Assembly (NCBI RefSeq): GCF_036173125.1
Contig: NZ_CP108054.1
Coordinates: 1,178,001 to 1,242,000 of the forward strand
Direction of reading: 5' to 3'
Source of the DNA: Streptomyces sp. NBC_00286
Lineage (GTDB): Bacteria > Actinomycetota > Actinomycetes > Streptomycetales > Streptomycetaceae
Length of the DNA: 64,000 nt
The notes beneath the pieces were generated by a model. It was given only the letters and a program-made list of their open reading frames with translations. It ran no database searches and was not told the origin of the DNA. This document shows, in pieces, positions 9,383 to 18,295 of this stretch (the first letter of the stretch is position 1; each line of letters opens with the position of its first letter). The position numbers and the translations under genes are program-made.

Positions 9383-10726
9383 ATGGGCGGGGACCTGCGG
9401 CGCGGTGGGCTGCCGGGCGGACCGGACACGGCGGGCACGCGGTCCGGCGCCGAACCGCGCCCTGCCGGCACCCAGCCCGGCGCCGAACCGCGCCTTGCCG
9501 GCACACCGAAGATCGTCGGTCTCGTCTGGGGGTTGCTGATCCTCAACACGCTCGGCTCCACCGGGGCGAAGACCATCATCCCGCTGCCCCGCTCCCTCAT
9601 CCAGATGATCACCATGGGCGCGCTGCTCGCCGCGTTCACGCTGGCGCTCGCCGTCAATCTCCGGCTGCGTATCCGAGCCAGCGCCTTCGTGTTCCTGCTC
9701 ACCCTGCTGCTGGTGCCGAGCATGATCTCCAGCCTGCAACTGGAGTCCGGGTTCGGCGCGCTGTTCCGCTGCGCCCGGCTGGCTCTCTTCATCGGCACAC
9801 TGTGGCTCCTCAGCCGCTGGTGGGACGGCAGCCTGACGTTCGTCCGGCACCACATCCGGATGTACTTCGTAGTGCTCGGGTCGGCGGCCGCCGGCCTGCT
9901 CATCTCCCCGGGCGCGGCCCTGCCCGAGACCTACGGCGGCCGCCTTGTCGGCGCGTTGTGGCCGCTCACCCCGCCGCAGATCGGACAGTACGCCGCAGTG
10001 ATCATCGGGCTCACGGTGCTGCTCGTCATGGGCGGCCGAACCACCAAGGGCAGCGCGGTGATGGTCATCGTGCCGTCATTCGTCCTGCTCGCGCTGACCC
10101 ATACCCGCACGGCCACGGTCGGCCTGCTCGTCGGCCTTGCGTTGGCGATCGGTTCGCTCGTCCTGAGCAGCGCCGCCGCCCGCCGCTTCTTCGCCTGGGC
10201 GGTACTGGTGTCCGCGGTGGCTGCGGTGGGGTTCGCCTCCGCGCTCCAGGCGTGGTTCCTGCGCGGACAGAGCCAGGAGTACTTCACCAGCCTCACCGGT
10301 CGGGCCAAGGTCTGGGACGCCCTGCTGGCAGCGCCCCGGACGAGCGCGGAGAAGTTGTTCGGCGTGGGCTTGGGCGACAAGTCGTTCGGCGGGCTGCCGA
10401 TCGACAACAGCTGGCTGGCCGTCTACCAAGAACAGGGTCTGATCGGCGTCGTCCTGGTGGCGGCGATCATCGTCGTCCTGTCCGGCGTCGCGTTGCTGCG
10501 GCCACCGTCGCTGCAGAGGGCCTGCGCGATCTTCCTGATCAGCTACTGCGTGATCGCGTCGTACACCGAGGCCGGGCTCGGCGACGCCTCGCCGTATCTG
10601 CTGCATCTGGCCCTGGCTGCCTCGCTCCTTGCGGCACCTGCCGCGGCCACTCCCCTCCCGACGCCCGCAGTCCGTCAACCGCCCGCAGTCCGTCAACGAC
10701 GTATCCCGCGCTGGGCCCGGAGGTGA
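9383..10726 (+). CDS. O-antigen ligase/Wzy-like polymerase membrane protein
   Basis: 447 residues from the ATG at 9383, one base after the previous stop. About ten to eleven hydrophobic segments cover residues 47-430. A large extracytoplasmic loop holds TGRAKVWDALLAAP and GVGLGDKSFGGLPIDNSWL, matching the arrangement of the Wzy_C/O-antigen ligase superfamily. It probably polymerises or ligates lipid-linked repeat units delivered by the flippase encoded at 16997. Both ends carry in-frame tandem repeats: a 33-base unit twice at 9446-9511 and an 18-base unit twice at 10662-10697. Confidence 0.8.
   Translation: MGGDLRRGGLPGGPDTAGTRSGAEPRPAGTQPGAEPRLAGTPKIVGLVWGLLILNTLGSTGAKTIIPLPRSLIQMITMGALLAAFTLALAVNLRLRIRASAFVFLLTLLLVPSMISSLQLESGFGALFRCARLALFIGTLWLLSRWWDGSLTFVRHHIRMYFVVLGSAAAGLLISPGAALPETYGGRLVGALWPLTPPQIGQYAAVIIGLTVLLVMGGRTTKGSAVMVIVPSFVLLALTHTRTATVGLLVGLALAIGSLVLSSAAARRFFAWAVLVSAVAAVGFASALQAWFLRGQSQEYFTSLTGRAKVWDALLAAPRTSAEKLFGVGLGDKSFGGLPIDNSWLAVYQEQGLIGVVLVAAIIVVLSGVALLRPPSLQRACAIFLISYCVIASYTEAGLGDASPYLLHLALAASLLAAPAAATPLPTPAVRQPPAVRQRRIPRWARR
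9446..9511. repeat. 33-base repeat, two copies, at the polymerase N-terminus
   Basis: Units 9446-9478 and 9479-9511 code GAEPR(P/L)AGT before the first membrane segment. The second unit diverges at its end. Confidence 0.85.
10662..10697. repeat. 18-base repeat, two copies, at the polymerase C-terminus
   Basis: CGCCCGCAGTCCGTCAAC occurs twice in tandem and codes two PAVRQ units just before the stop codon. Confidence 0.9.
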
Positions 10727-10734
10727 CCTTGAGC

Positions 10735-11976
10735 ATGCACATCCTCGTGGTGCACAACCACTACTCCTCGGCACAGCCGAGCGGGGAGAACAGGGTCGTC
10801 GACCTGGAAGTGGAGCTGTTGCGCGCGGCGGGCCATCGGGTCGAGGTGTTCGAGCGGCGCAGCGACGACATCGCCGGGCGCTCCCTCCTCGGCAAGGCCG
10901 CGGTGCCGCTCCTCGTTCCGTGGAACCCGGCGGTCCGCAAAGAGCTCGCCGCCCGACTGCGCACCTCACGCCCTGACGTGGTGCACATCCACAACGTTTT
11001 CCCGCTCCTGTCCCCCGCGGTCCTCGCCGCCTGCGCCGACGCCGGCGTGCCCGCCGTCGCCACGCTGCACAACTACACCCAGGTCTGCCCACCCGGCACA
11101 CTGCAACGGGACGGCCGACCGTGCACCGAGTGCGTCGGGGCGACGCCCCTGCCCGCCGTCCGGCACGGCTGCTACCGGAACTCCCGCCTTGCGACGGTGC
11201 CGCTCGCGGTCAGCCTGTCGGTCAACCGGCGGCGGTGGTGGTCCGGCGTGGAGCGGTTCTTCTGTCTCTCCGCGACGCAACGCGACGTCCTGGTGCGGGC
11301 CGGCATGCCGGCCGAGCGGCTGGCGGTGAAGCACAACTTCGTGCAGGAGCCGGGCGCCTGCCGAGCGGGCGACGGCGAGCATCTGCTCTATCTCGGCCGA
11401 CTCGCGGAGGCCAAGGGCGTACGGCTGCTCATGGCCGCGTGGGACGAGATCGCAGCGAGCGGCGGTGTGGGCGTACCGCTCGTGATCGCCGGCGCGGGAC
11501 CACTGGAGCAAGAGGTGACCGCCTGGGCGGCGGGCCGGGACGACGTGCGCTACGTCGGCCTGTATGACGCGGCGGAGAGCCGGAAGGCCGTCGCGCGGTC
11601 GGTCGCCGTGGTGGCTCCCTCGACGTGGCTGGAGGCGTTCGGCCTGGTGGTCGTGGAGGCGATGGCGGCGGGGGTCCCGGTCGTCGCCGCCGGTCACGGC
11701 GCCTTCGTCGAACTCGTCGAGGACGGGGTGACCGGGCTGCTGCACCGCCCGGGCGAGCCCGCCTCGCTCGCGTCCTGCATACGCCGGATCGCGGGCGAGT
11801 CGGACCGTAACCGGGAGATGGGCCAGGCGGCCCGGCGCAGTTACGAGAAGGGCTTCAGCCCGGCCGTCGGCCTTGAGCGCCTGGTGGAGGGGTACCGCAC
11901 CGCGATCGCGGGTCGGTCCGGCGGCGGGGACAGCCCACCGCCCGTAGGGAGGGAATCAATGGGGGGCAGTAGATGA
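10735..11976 (+). CDS. Glycosyltransferase family 4
   Basis: 413 residues from the ATG at 10735 (MHILVVHNHY). GTG 10723, which overlaps the upstream stop, and TTG 10729 are alternative starts; the GGAGG at 10719-10723 would suit TTG 10729 or ATG 10735. It has the GT-B fold: an N-terminal domain with PDVVHIHN and a C-terminal domain with LYLGRLAEAKGV, GAGPLEQEV and the retaining E-x7-E motif in WLEAFGLVVVEAMAAGVPVV. It should add a sugar from a nucleotide donor to the growing lipid-linked unit at the cytoplasmic face. Confidence 0.87.
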   Translation: MHILVVHNHYSSAQPSGENRVVDLEVELLRAAGHRVEVFERRSDDIAGRSLLGKAAVPLLVPWNPAVRKELAARLRTSRPDVVHIHNVFPLLSPAVLAACADAGVPAVATLHNYTQVCPPGTLQRDGRPCTECVGATPLPAVRHGCYRNSRLATVPLAVSLSVNRRRWWSGVERFFCLSATQRDVLVRAGMPAERLAVKHNFVQEPGACRAGDGEHLLYLGRLAEAKGVRLLMAAWDEIAASGGVGVPLVIAGAGPLEQEVTAWAAGRDDVRYVGLYDAAESRKAVARSVAVVAPSTWLEAFGLVVVEAMAAGVPVVAAGHGAFVELVEDGVTGLLHRPGEPASLASCIRRIAGESDRNREMGQAARRSYEKGFSPAVGLERLVEGYRTAIAGRSGGGDSPPPVGRESMGGSR

Positions 11977-13232
11977 CACGATGCCGACTCTGCGGCTCGG
12001 CGACGCTGGCGAGCGTCGTCGACCTGGGGGCGACCCCGCCGTGCGAGAGCTTTCTCGCCGCGGACCAACTGGATCTGCCGGAGCCGGCGTACCCGCTGCA
12101 CCTGCGGGTCTGCACCGACTGCTGGCTGGCGCAGATCCCGCCGCTGATCACGCCGGAGGAGACGTTCAAGGAGTACGCGTACTTCTCCTCGTACTCGACG
12201 TCCTGGGTGGAGCATGCGCGCACGTACGTCGAAGACGCCGTACAGCGGCTTGCCCTCGGCACCGAAGGCTCCGACGCCTTCGTGGTCGAGGTGGCGAGCA
12301 ACGACGGCTACCTGCTGAAGCATGTGGTGGACCGGGGGATCCGCTGCCTCGGCATCGAGCCGTCGGTGAACGTCGGCGCCGCGGCACGGGACGCGGGCGT
12401 GCCGACGCTCACGGAGTTCCTGAGCCCGGACACCGGCTCGGCCGTCCGCGCCGAACACGGCCCGGCCAACCTGGTCGTGGCCAACAACGTGTACGCGCAC
12501 ATCCCCGACGTGGTCGGCTTCACCCAGGGGCTGCGCGCGCTGGTCGCCGACGACGGCTGGGTCTCCATCGAGGTACAGCACCTGCTGAGCCTGATCGAGG
12601 ACAACCAGTACGACACGATCTACCACGAGCACTTCCAGTACTACACGGTCGCGTCCGCGACCAGGGCACTGGCAAGCGGCGGACTCGCGCTCGTGGACGT
12701 CGAGTTGCTGCCCACGCACGGCGGCTCCATCCGGCTGTGGGCCCGGCCGGCCGAGGCGGCGGGAGAACCGAGTCAGCGGGTGGCCGACGTGCTGGCCCGG
12801 GAGAAGGCCGCCGGGCTGCAGGAGTTGTCGGGGTACACCGAGTTCTCCGCCCGGGTGGCCAAGGTGCGCCGGGACCTGCTGCGGTTCCTCATCGAGGCGG
12901 CCGAGCGCGGCGAGACGGTCGTCGGCTACGGCGCTCCCGGCAAGGGCAACACCCTGCTCAACCACTGCGGCATCCGCCCCGACCTGCTGCCGTACACGGT
13001 CGACCGCAACCCCTACAAGCACGGCAGGTTCACCCCGGGCACCCGCATCCCGATCCTGCCGCCCGAACAGATCGCCGCCGACAAACCGGACTACGTCCTC
13101 GTCCTCCCGTGGAACCTGCGGGCCGAGCTGGTCGAGCAGCTGTCCTTCGTGCACGACTGGGGCGGCCGGCTTGTCTTTCCCATACCGGAACTGAGCGTTG
13201 TCGAGGTCGCGTCTCGAAAGGGCACAGCATGA
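11973..13232 (+). CDS. NDP-sugar C-methyltransferase-type SAM-dependent methyltransferase
   Basis: 419 residues, ATG overlapping the previous stop, with GGGGGG eight bases upstream. The N-terminus has a zinc-binding pattern CRLCGS...C...C typical of Methyltransf_13, the middle part carries the SAM site VEVASNDGYLLKHV, and the C-terminal third (GYGAPGKGNTLLNHCGI) is the Methyltransf_14 domain. This three-part layout is that of sugar C-methyltransferases that methylate C-3 of 4-keto sugar nucleotides. It heads the sugar-tailoring set of this operon. The precise substrate is unknown. Confidence 0.85.
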   Translation: MTRCRLCGSATLASVVDLGATPPCESFLAADQLDLPEPAYPLHLRVCTDCWLAQIPPLITPEETFKEYAYFSSYSTSWVEHARTYVEDAVQRLALGTEGSDAFVVEVASNDGYLLKHVVDRGIRCLGIEPSVNVGAAARDAGVPTLTEFLSPDTGSAVRAEHGPANLVVANNVYAHIPDVVGFTQGLRALVADDGWVSIEVQHLLSLIEDNQYDTIYHEHFQYYTVASATRALASGGLALVDVELLPTHGGSIRLWARPAEAAGEPSQRVADVLAREKAAGLQELSGYTEFSARVAKVRRDLLRFLIEAAERGETVVGYGAPGKGNTLLNHCGIRPDLLPYTVDRNPYKHGRFTPGTRIPILPPEQIAADKPDYVLVLPWNLRAELVEQLSFVHDWGGRLVFPIPELSVVEVASRKGTA

Positions 13233-14050
13233 AGGTCGTTCTGTTCTGCGGCGGTTACGGGATGCGGATGCGCAGCGGTGCCGCGGACGACGTGCCCAAG
13301 CCGATGGCGATGGTCGGCCCGCGACCGCTGATCTGGCATGTCATGCGCTACTACGCGCACTTCGGGCATACGGAGTTCATCCTGTGTCTCGGCTACGGGG
13401 CGCACCACATCAAGGACTTCTTCCTCAACTACGAGGAGACGGTGTCCAACGACTTCGTGCTGCGGGGCGGGCGGACCGAGCTGCTGTCCACGGACATCGC
13501 GGACTGGACGATCACGTTCGCGCAGACCGGCATCGAGTCACCGATCGGGGAGCGGCTGCGCCGGGTGCGGCACCACCTGGACGGCGACGAGATGTTCCTC
13601 GCCAACTACGCCGACGTACTGACCGACGCCCCGCTGCCCGAGATGATCGACCGGTTCGCTCAGCGCGACGCCGGTGCGTCGATGATGGTGGTGCCGCCGC
13701 AGTCTTCGTTCCACTGCGTGGAGTTGGGCGAGGACGGCCTGGTGGGCGGCATCACCGCGGTGAGCGATCTGCCGCTGTGGGAGAACGGCGGCTACTTCGT
13801 ACTCCGCCAGGAGATCTTCGACCACATCCCGGAGAACGGGGACCTGGTCGCCGACGGTTGCGCCCAACTCGCCAAGCAGGGGCGGCTGGTGGCCCACCAG
13901 CACCGCGGCTTCTGGAAGCCGACCGACACCGTGAAGGAGCGGGCCGCGCTCGACGCCGCCTACGCCCGGGGCGACCGCCCGTGGGCCGTGTGGGAACGGG
14001 ACGGCGCGGGCGCGACGGGCAGCAGAGACGGCGCCGGGGTGAGCGCGTGA
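13229..14050 (+). CDS. Sugar-1-phosphate nucleotidylyltransferase (RfbF-like, cytidylyl type)
   Basis: 273 residues, ATG overlapping the previous stop. The N-terminal motif FCGGYGMRMRSGAADDVPKP matches the LAGGxGTRL...PKP nucleotide-binding loop, although the usual Thr is Met. NYADVLTD supplies the metal-binding Asp, and GFWKPTDTVKER resembles the C-terminal signature of glucose-1-phosphate cytidylyltransferases. It probably activates a sugar phosphate as the CDP form. No adjacent CDP-glucose 4,6-dehydratase was seen, so the pathway differs from the classical dideoxysugar route. Confidence 0.82.
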   Translation: MKVVLFCGGYGMRMRSGAADDVPKPMAMVGPRPLIWHVMRYYAHFGHTEFILCLGYGAHHIKDFFLNYEETVSNDFVLRGGRTELLSTDIADWTITFAQTGIESPIGERLRRVRHHLDGDEMFLANYADVLTDAPLPEMIDRFAQRDAGASMMVVPPQSSFHCVELGEDGLVGGITAVSDLPLWENGGYFVLRQEIFDHIPENGDLVADGCAQLAKQGRLVAHQHRGFWKPTDTVKERAALDAAYARGDRPWAVWERDGAGATGSRDGAGVSA

Positions 14051-14694
14051 TCCGGCTCGGGGCCGGGCGCCTGGACGGGATCGTCGCGGTGGGCGCGCAC
14101 TGCGACGACATCGCCATCGGCGCGGGCGGCACGCTGCTGACGCTGTGCCATGCGCGGCCGGGTCTGCGTGTCGACGCACTGGTGCTCTCCGGCGGCGGCA
14201 GCGAGCGCGAGCAGGAGGAGCGGGCCGCGCTCGCCGCCTTCTGCCCGGGCGCCGACCTGCGGCTGACCGTACTCAAGCTGCCGGACGGCCGGATGCCCGT
14301 GCACTGGGACGAGGCCAAGGCCGCGGTCGAGGAGCTGCGCGCCCAGACCGACCCGGAGCTGATCCTGGCCCCCCGCACCGACGACGCGCACCAGGACCAC
14401 CGCGGACTGGCGCAGCTGATACCCACCGCCTTCCGCGACCACCTCGTACTCGGCTACGAGATCGTCAAGTGGGACGGCGATCTCGGCCGTCCGGCGGCGT
14501 ACCAGCCGCTGTCCCCGGAGATCGCCGAACAGAAGGTGCAACTGCTGCAGGAGCACTACCCGTCGCAGCGGCACCGGCCCTGGTACGACCGGGAAGCCTT
14601 CCTCGGCCTCGCCCGGATCCGCGGTATCGAATGCCACGCGCGCTACGCCGAGGCGTTCGCCGTCACCAAACTCACGCTCAACCTGGGGGGTTGA
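14047..14694 (+). CDS. PIG-L family deacetylase
   Basis: 215 residues, GTG overlapping the previous stop. The zinc motif reads GAHCDDIAIGAGGTL (family consensus AHPDD with Pro replaced by Cys) and the second zinc/catalytic motif is DDAHQDHRG. Family members hydrolyse N-acetyl groups from sugar derivatives such as GlcNAc-PI, mycothiol precursors and bacillithiol. Here the setting suggests deacetylation of a sugar nucleotide or lipid-linked sugar, leaving a free amine. Confidence 0.85.
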   Translation: MIRLGAGRLDGIVAVGAHCDDIAIGAGGTLLTLCHARPGLRVDALVLSGGGSEREQEERAALAAFCPGADLRLTVLKLPDGRMPVHWDEAKAAVEELRAQTDPELILAPRTDDAHQDHRGLAQLIPTAFRDHLVLGYEIVKWDGDLGRPAAYQPLSPEIAEQKVQLLQEHYPSQRHRPWYDREAFLGLARIRGIECHARYAEAFAVTKLTLNLGG

Positions 14695-14697
14695 ACC

Positions 14698-15723
14698 TTG
14701 CGCGTACTACTGACCGGACACCAGGGCTATCTGGGCACCGTGATGGCCCCGGTGCTCAAGGCCGCCGGACACGAAGTCGTCGGCCTCGACGCCGGCCTGT
14801 TCGCCGACTGCGTCCTCGGCCCGACGCCCGCGGACCCGCCGGGTCAGCGAGTGGACCTGCGTGACGTCACGGCCGACCACGTGGCAGGCGTGAACGCCGT
14901 GATCCACCTGGCCGCGCTGTCCAACGACCCGCTGGGATCACTGGCGCCGGACCTCACCTACGACATCAACCACCACGCGTCCGTACGCCTCGCCCGGCTG
15001 GCCCGCGACGCAGGAGTGCAGCGTTTCCTGTACGCGTCGACCTGCTCGGTATACGGCGCCGCAGGCGGAGACGACCTGGTCAGCGAGGACGCCCCGCTGC
15101 GCCCGGTGACCCCGTACGCGGAGTCCAAGGTGCGGGTGGAGGACGACCTGCACGCGCTGGCCGACGGCGACTTCACCCCCGTGTTCATGCGCAACGCCAC
15201 CGCCTTCGGCTACTCACCCCGGCTGCGCGCCGACATCGTGCTGAACAACCTCGTGGGCCACGCGCTCCTGTCCGGCGAGGTGCGGGTGCTCTCCGACGGC
15301 ACCCCCTGGCGCCCGCTGGCGCACGCCGCCGACATCGCACGGGCCTTCGCGGCCGCGCTGACCGCACCTCGGGAAGCGGTGCACGACCGGGCGTTCAACA
15401 TCGGCAGCGAGATCAACAACGTCACGGTCGCCGAGATCGCCGAGCAGGTCGCCGAGGCGGTAGACGGCTCCAAGGTAGTGATCACCGGGGAGACCGGTGC
15501 CGATCCGCGGTCGTACCGGGTGGACTTCTCCCGGTTCCGCGCCGCGATCCCCGGCTTCGACTGCGAGTGGACGGTGAAGCGGGGCGCGCTCGAACTCGCC
15601 GACGCCTACCGGAAGTTCGGGCTGACCCGGGAGGACTTCGAGCGACGCTTCACTCGCCTCGCCGTGCTGCGCGCGGCGTCCGAGGCCGGTGCCGTGGACG
15701 ACACCCTGCGGTGGCGCCCGTGA
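14698..15723 (+). CDS. NAD-dependent epimerase/dehydratase (extended SDR)
   Basis: 341 residues from a TTG start, three bases after the previous stop with a GGGGGG ribosome site. The Rossmann loop is GHQGYLGTVM (GxxGxxG), the catalytic Ser/Thr region is YASTCSVYGA, and the active-site pair is YAESK. It is an extended SDR acting on nucleotide sugars. It probably supplies the keto or epimerised intermediate for the methyltransferase and the aminotransferase of the same operon. Confidence 0.87.
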   Translation: MRVLLTGHQGYLGTVMAPVLKAAGHEVVGLDAGLFADCVLGPTPADPPGQRVDLRDVTADHVAGVNAVIHLAALSNDPLGSLAPDLTYDINHHASVRLARLARDAGVQRFLYASTCSVYGAAGGDDLVSEDAPLRPVTPYAESKVRVEDDLHALADGDFTPVFMRNATAFGYSPRLRADIVLNNLVGHALLSGEVRVLSDGTPWRPLAHAADIARAFAAALTAPREAVHDRAFNIGSEINNVTVAEIAEQVAEAVDGSKVVITGETGADPRSYRVDFSRFRAAIPGFDCEWTVKRGALELADAYRKFGLTREDFERRFTRLAVLRAASEAGAVDDTLRWRP

Positions 15724-17000
15724 CCGAGACCGGCTTCGGCGAGCAGATGTACGACCTGGTGGAGCGGACGTACCCGCTGTGCCGGAGCATCACCGGCGAC
15801 GGCGTACGCGCCACCCTGGACATCGTCGGGGAGTACATCCCGCTCCAGAGGCACGAGGTGCCGACCGGGACGCAGGTGCTCGACTGGACGGTGCCGCAGG
15901 AGTGGAACATCCGCGACGCGTACATCGCCGACTCCACCGGCCACCGGGAAGTCGACTTCGCCGCGTCCAGCCTGCACGTGCTCGGCTACAGCGTGCCGGT
16001 GTCGACGACCATGCCCCTGTCCGAGCTGCGCGCACACCTGCACACCCTGCCGGACCACCCCAACTGGGTGCCGTACCGCACCAGTTACTACAAGCCGGAC
16101 TGGGGTTTCTGCCTGTCCCAGAACACCCTGGACGCGATGCCGGACGGCGAGTACGAGGTACGCATCGACTCCACCCTCGCCGACGGCCACCTCACCTACG
16201 CCGAGCACGTGGTCCCCGGGCAGGTCCCCGACGAGGTGATCGTCTCCTGCCATGTCTGCCACCCGTCGCTGGCCAACGACAACCTGGCCGGCATCGCGGT
16301 GGCGACGTTCCTGGCCCGGGCGCTGGCCCAGCAAACCCCGTACTACACCTACCGGTTCGTCTTCGCGCCCGGCACCATCGGCGCGATCACCTGGCTGGCC
16401 CGCAACAAGGAGCGGGTGGAACGGGTCAAGCACGGCCTGGTGCTGGCCTGCGCCGGCGACCCGGGCCAACTGACGTACAAGCAGAGCAGACGCGGCGACG
16501 CGGAGATCGACCGGGTGATGCGGCACGTGCTGGCCACCTCCGAACGCCCGCACCGCGTCACCGAGTTCACTCCGTACGGCTACGACGAGCGGCAGTACTG
16601 CTCTCCCGGATTCAACCTCGGCGTCGGCTCGCTCACCCGCACCCCGTACGCCGGCTACCCCGAGTACCACACCTCGGCGGACAACCTGGACTTCGTCTCC
16701 CCCGAGGCGATGGCGGACACCCTCGCCGTCTGCCGCGAGGCGTTCGCCGTGCTGGACCGCAACCGGCGGTACCTGAACCTCAGCCCTTACGGCGAACCGC
16801 AGTTGGGCCGACGCGGGCTGTACGACGCGCTCGGCGGCCGCAGCGACACCAAGCAGGCCCAGATGGCCATGCTCTGGGTGCTCAACCTCTCCGACGGCGA
16901 GCACAGTCTCCTGGACGTCGCCGAGCGGTCCGGGCTGCCGTTCGACACCGTCGCCGCCGCGGCCGACGCCCTGCACGGCGCCGGGCTGATCAAGGCATGA
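15720..17000 (+). CDS. DUF4910 aminopeptidase-like zinc protein with winged-helix C-terminus
   Basis: 426 residues, GTG overlapping the previous stop. Possible zinc ligands lie in SCHVCHPSLANDNLAG and YHTSADNLDFVSPE, the pattern of the M28-like aminopeptidase fold. A winged-helix-like domain fills the last 70 residues (LLDVAERSGLPFDTVAAAADAL). Proteins of this family recur in polysaccharide gene clusters beside methyltransferases and nucleotidylyltransferases but have no established reaction there. I suggest hydrolysis of an amide or acyl bond on the sugar intermediate, by analogy with its fold only. Confidence 0.8.
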   Translation: MTETGFGEQMYDLVERTYPLCRSITGDGVRATLDIVGEYIPLQRHEVPTGTQVLDWTVPQEWNIRDAYIADSTGHREVDFAASSLHVLGYSVPVSTTMPLSELRAHLHTLPDHPNWVPYRTSYYKPDWGFCLSQNTLDAMPDGEYEVRIDSTLADGHLTYAEHVVPGQVPDEVIVSCHVCHPSLANDNLAGIAVATFLARALAQQTPYYTYRFVFAPGTIGAITWLARNKERVERVKHGLVLACAGDPGQLTYKQSRRGDAEIDRVMRHVLATSERPHRVTEFTPYGYDERQYCSPGFNLGVGSLTRTPYAGYPEYHTSADNLDFVSPEAMADTLAVCREAFAVLDRNRRYLNLSPYGEPQLGRRGLYDALGGRSDTKQAQMAMLWVLNLSDGEHSLLDVAERSGLPFDTVAAAADALHGAGLIKA

Positions 17001-18295
17001 CGCCGATGACCACCGAGGGGGACAGGACGAGACCGAAGGCGGCGAACGCCAAGCGGGCCCTCGCCGGCCGGCTGTCCTGGGGACTGGCCGACCAGGCCGC
17101 CTCCAGCATGTCCAACTTCGCGGTGGGCATCTACGTGGCCCGCTCGCTGGGGGTGACCGCGTTCGGCGTGTTCAGCCTCGCCTGGGTGACCTACGGCGTG
17201 GTGCTCAACGTCTCCCGCGGCCTGGCCACCGACCCGCTCGTGGTGCGCTTCAGCGGCGTGCCGACCGCGTCCTGGCGCGGGGCGGTGGCCCGGTCGTCGG
17301 GTACCGCGCTCTGCGTCGCTGCCGCCCTCGGGACGGTAAGTCTGGTGGTCGGGCTGGGTGTCGGCGGCCGTATAGGCACCGCGTTCGCCTGCCTCGGCGT
17401 CGTACTGCCGGGACTGCTGCTGCAGGACGCATGGCGGTTCGCGTTCTTCGCCGCCGGCACCGGGCAGAAGGCGTTCGTCAACGACCTCGTGTGGGGCATC
17501 GCGCTCATCCCGGCCATGGTGGTGGCGGCCCGCGTGGGCAGCGTGTCCGCTTTCGTGCTCGCCTGGGGCGGGTCCGCCGCGGTGGCCGCGGCGTACGGCT
17601 GCTTCCAGTCCGGCATCCGGCCCCACCTGACCGGTGCGCGCGACTGGCTTCGCGCACACCGCGACCTCGGCTACCGGTACCTGGTCGAGAACGTCAGCAG
17701 CAGCGGCGCGGGCCAACTGCGGGTGTACGGACTCGGCGCGATCGTCGGAGTCGGCGCGGTGGGCGTGATCCGGGGCGCCGAACTGCTGCTCGGCCCGTTC
17801 ATGGCTGTGCTGATGGGCCTTTCGCTGGTCACCGTCGCCGAGGCGGCCCGGGTGCTGCGGCGGGCCCCCCACCGCCTCGGCGCGTTCTGCCTCCTGCTCG
17901 GCGGCGGGCAGGCCGCCGCCGCGCTGCTCTGGGGCGGTGCGCTGCTGCTGGTCCCCGACCGGCTCGGCGAGTTCGTGCTCGGCGGCGTCTGGAGCGCTGC
18001 CTCGGAGCTCATCGTGCCGGTCACACTCGGCGTCGTGGGCGCGGGACTCGGCACCGGCGCGGCAGCCGGACTGCGCGCACTCGGCGCGGCCCGCCGCAGC
18101 CTGCGCGCCCAACTGTTCGCCTTCGCCTGCTACGTCGGCGGCGGTCTCGGCGGGGCGGCCGTGGCCGGAACGGTCGGCTCGGCCTGGGGCGTCGCCGCCG
18201 CGACCGTCACCGGCTCCGCCGTGTGGTGGTTGCACCTGCGGTCCGCCCTGCGCGAGCGCCACCAAGATTCCATCCGTGAAGTGAGGACGCCATGA
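16997..18295 (+). CDS. Polysaccharide flippase (Wzx/MATE-like)
   Basis: 432 residues, ATG overlapping the previous stop. It has about twelve hydrophobic segments between residues 25 and 420 with few charged residues, and starts with the LSWGLADQAASSMSNF pattern seen at the beginning of Wzx-type flippases. It should move lipid-linked repeat units across the membrane for the polymerase encoded at 9383. It overlaps the following glycosyltransferase gene by four bases. Confidence 0.82.
   Translation: MTPMTTEGDRTRPKAANAKRALAGRLSWGLADQAASSMSNFAVGIYVARSLGVTAFGVFSLAWVTYGVVLNVSRGLATDPLVVRFSGVPTASWRGAVARSSGTALCVAAALGTVSLVVGLGVGGRIGTAFACLGVVLPGLLLQDAWRFAFFAAGTGQKAFVNDLVWGIALIPAMVVAARVGSVSAFVLAWGGSAAVAAAYGCFQSGIRPHLTGARDWLRAHRDLGYRYLVENVSSSGAGQLRVYGLGAIVGVGAVGVIRGAELLLGPFMAVLMGLSLVTVAEAARVLRRAPHRLGAFCLLLGGGQAAAALLWGGALLLVPDRLGEFVLGGVWSAASELIVPVTLGVVGAGLGTGAAAGLRALGAARRSLRAQLFAFACYVGGGLGGAAVAGTVGSAWGVAAATVTGSAVWWLHLRSALRERHQDSIREVRTP

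Noticed and set aside
7831..9903. Long open frame on the minus strand opposite the beta-helix and polymerase genes (690 codons)
   Set aside because: It mirrors two convincing plus-strand genes. Codon use and absence of any domain pattern indicate a GC-rich shadow frame.
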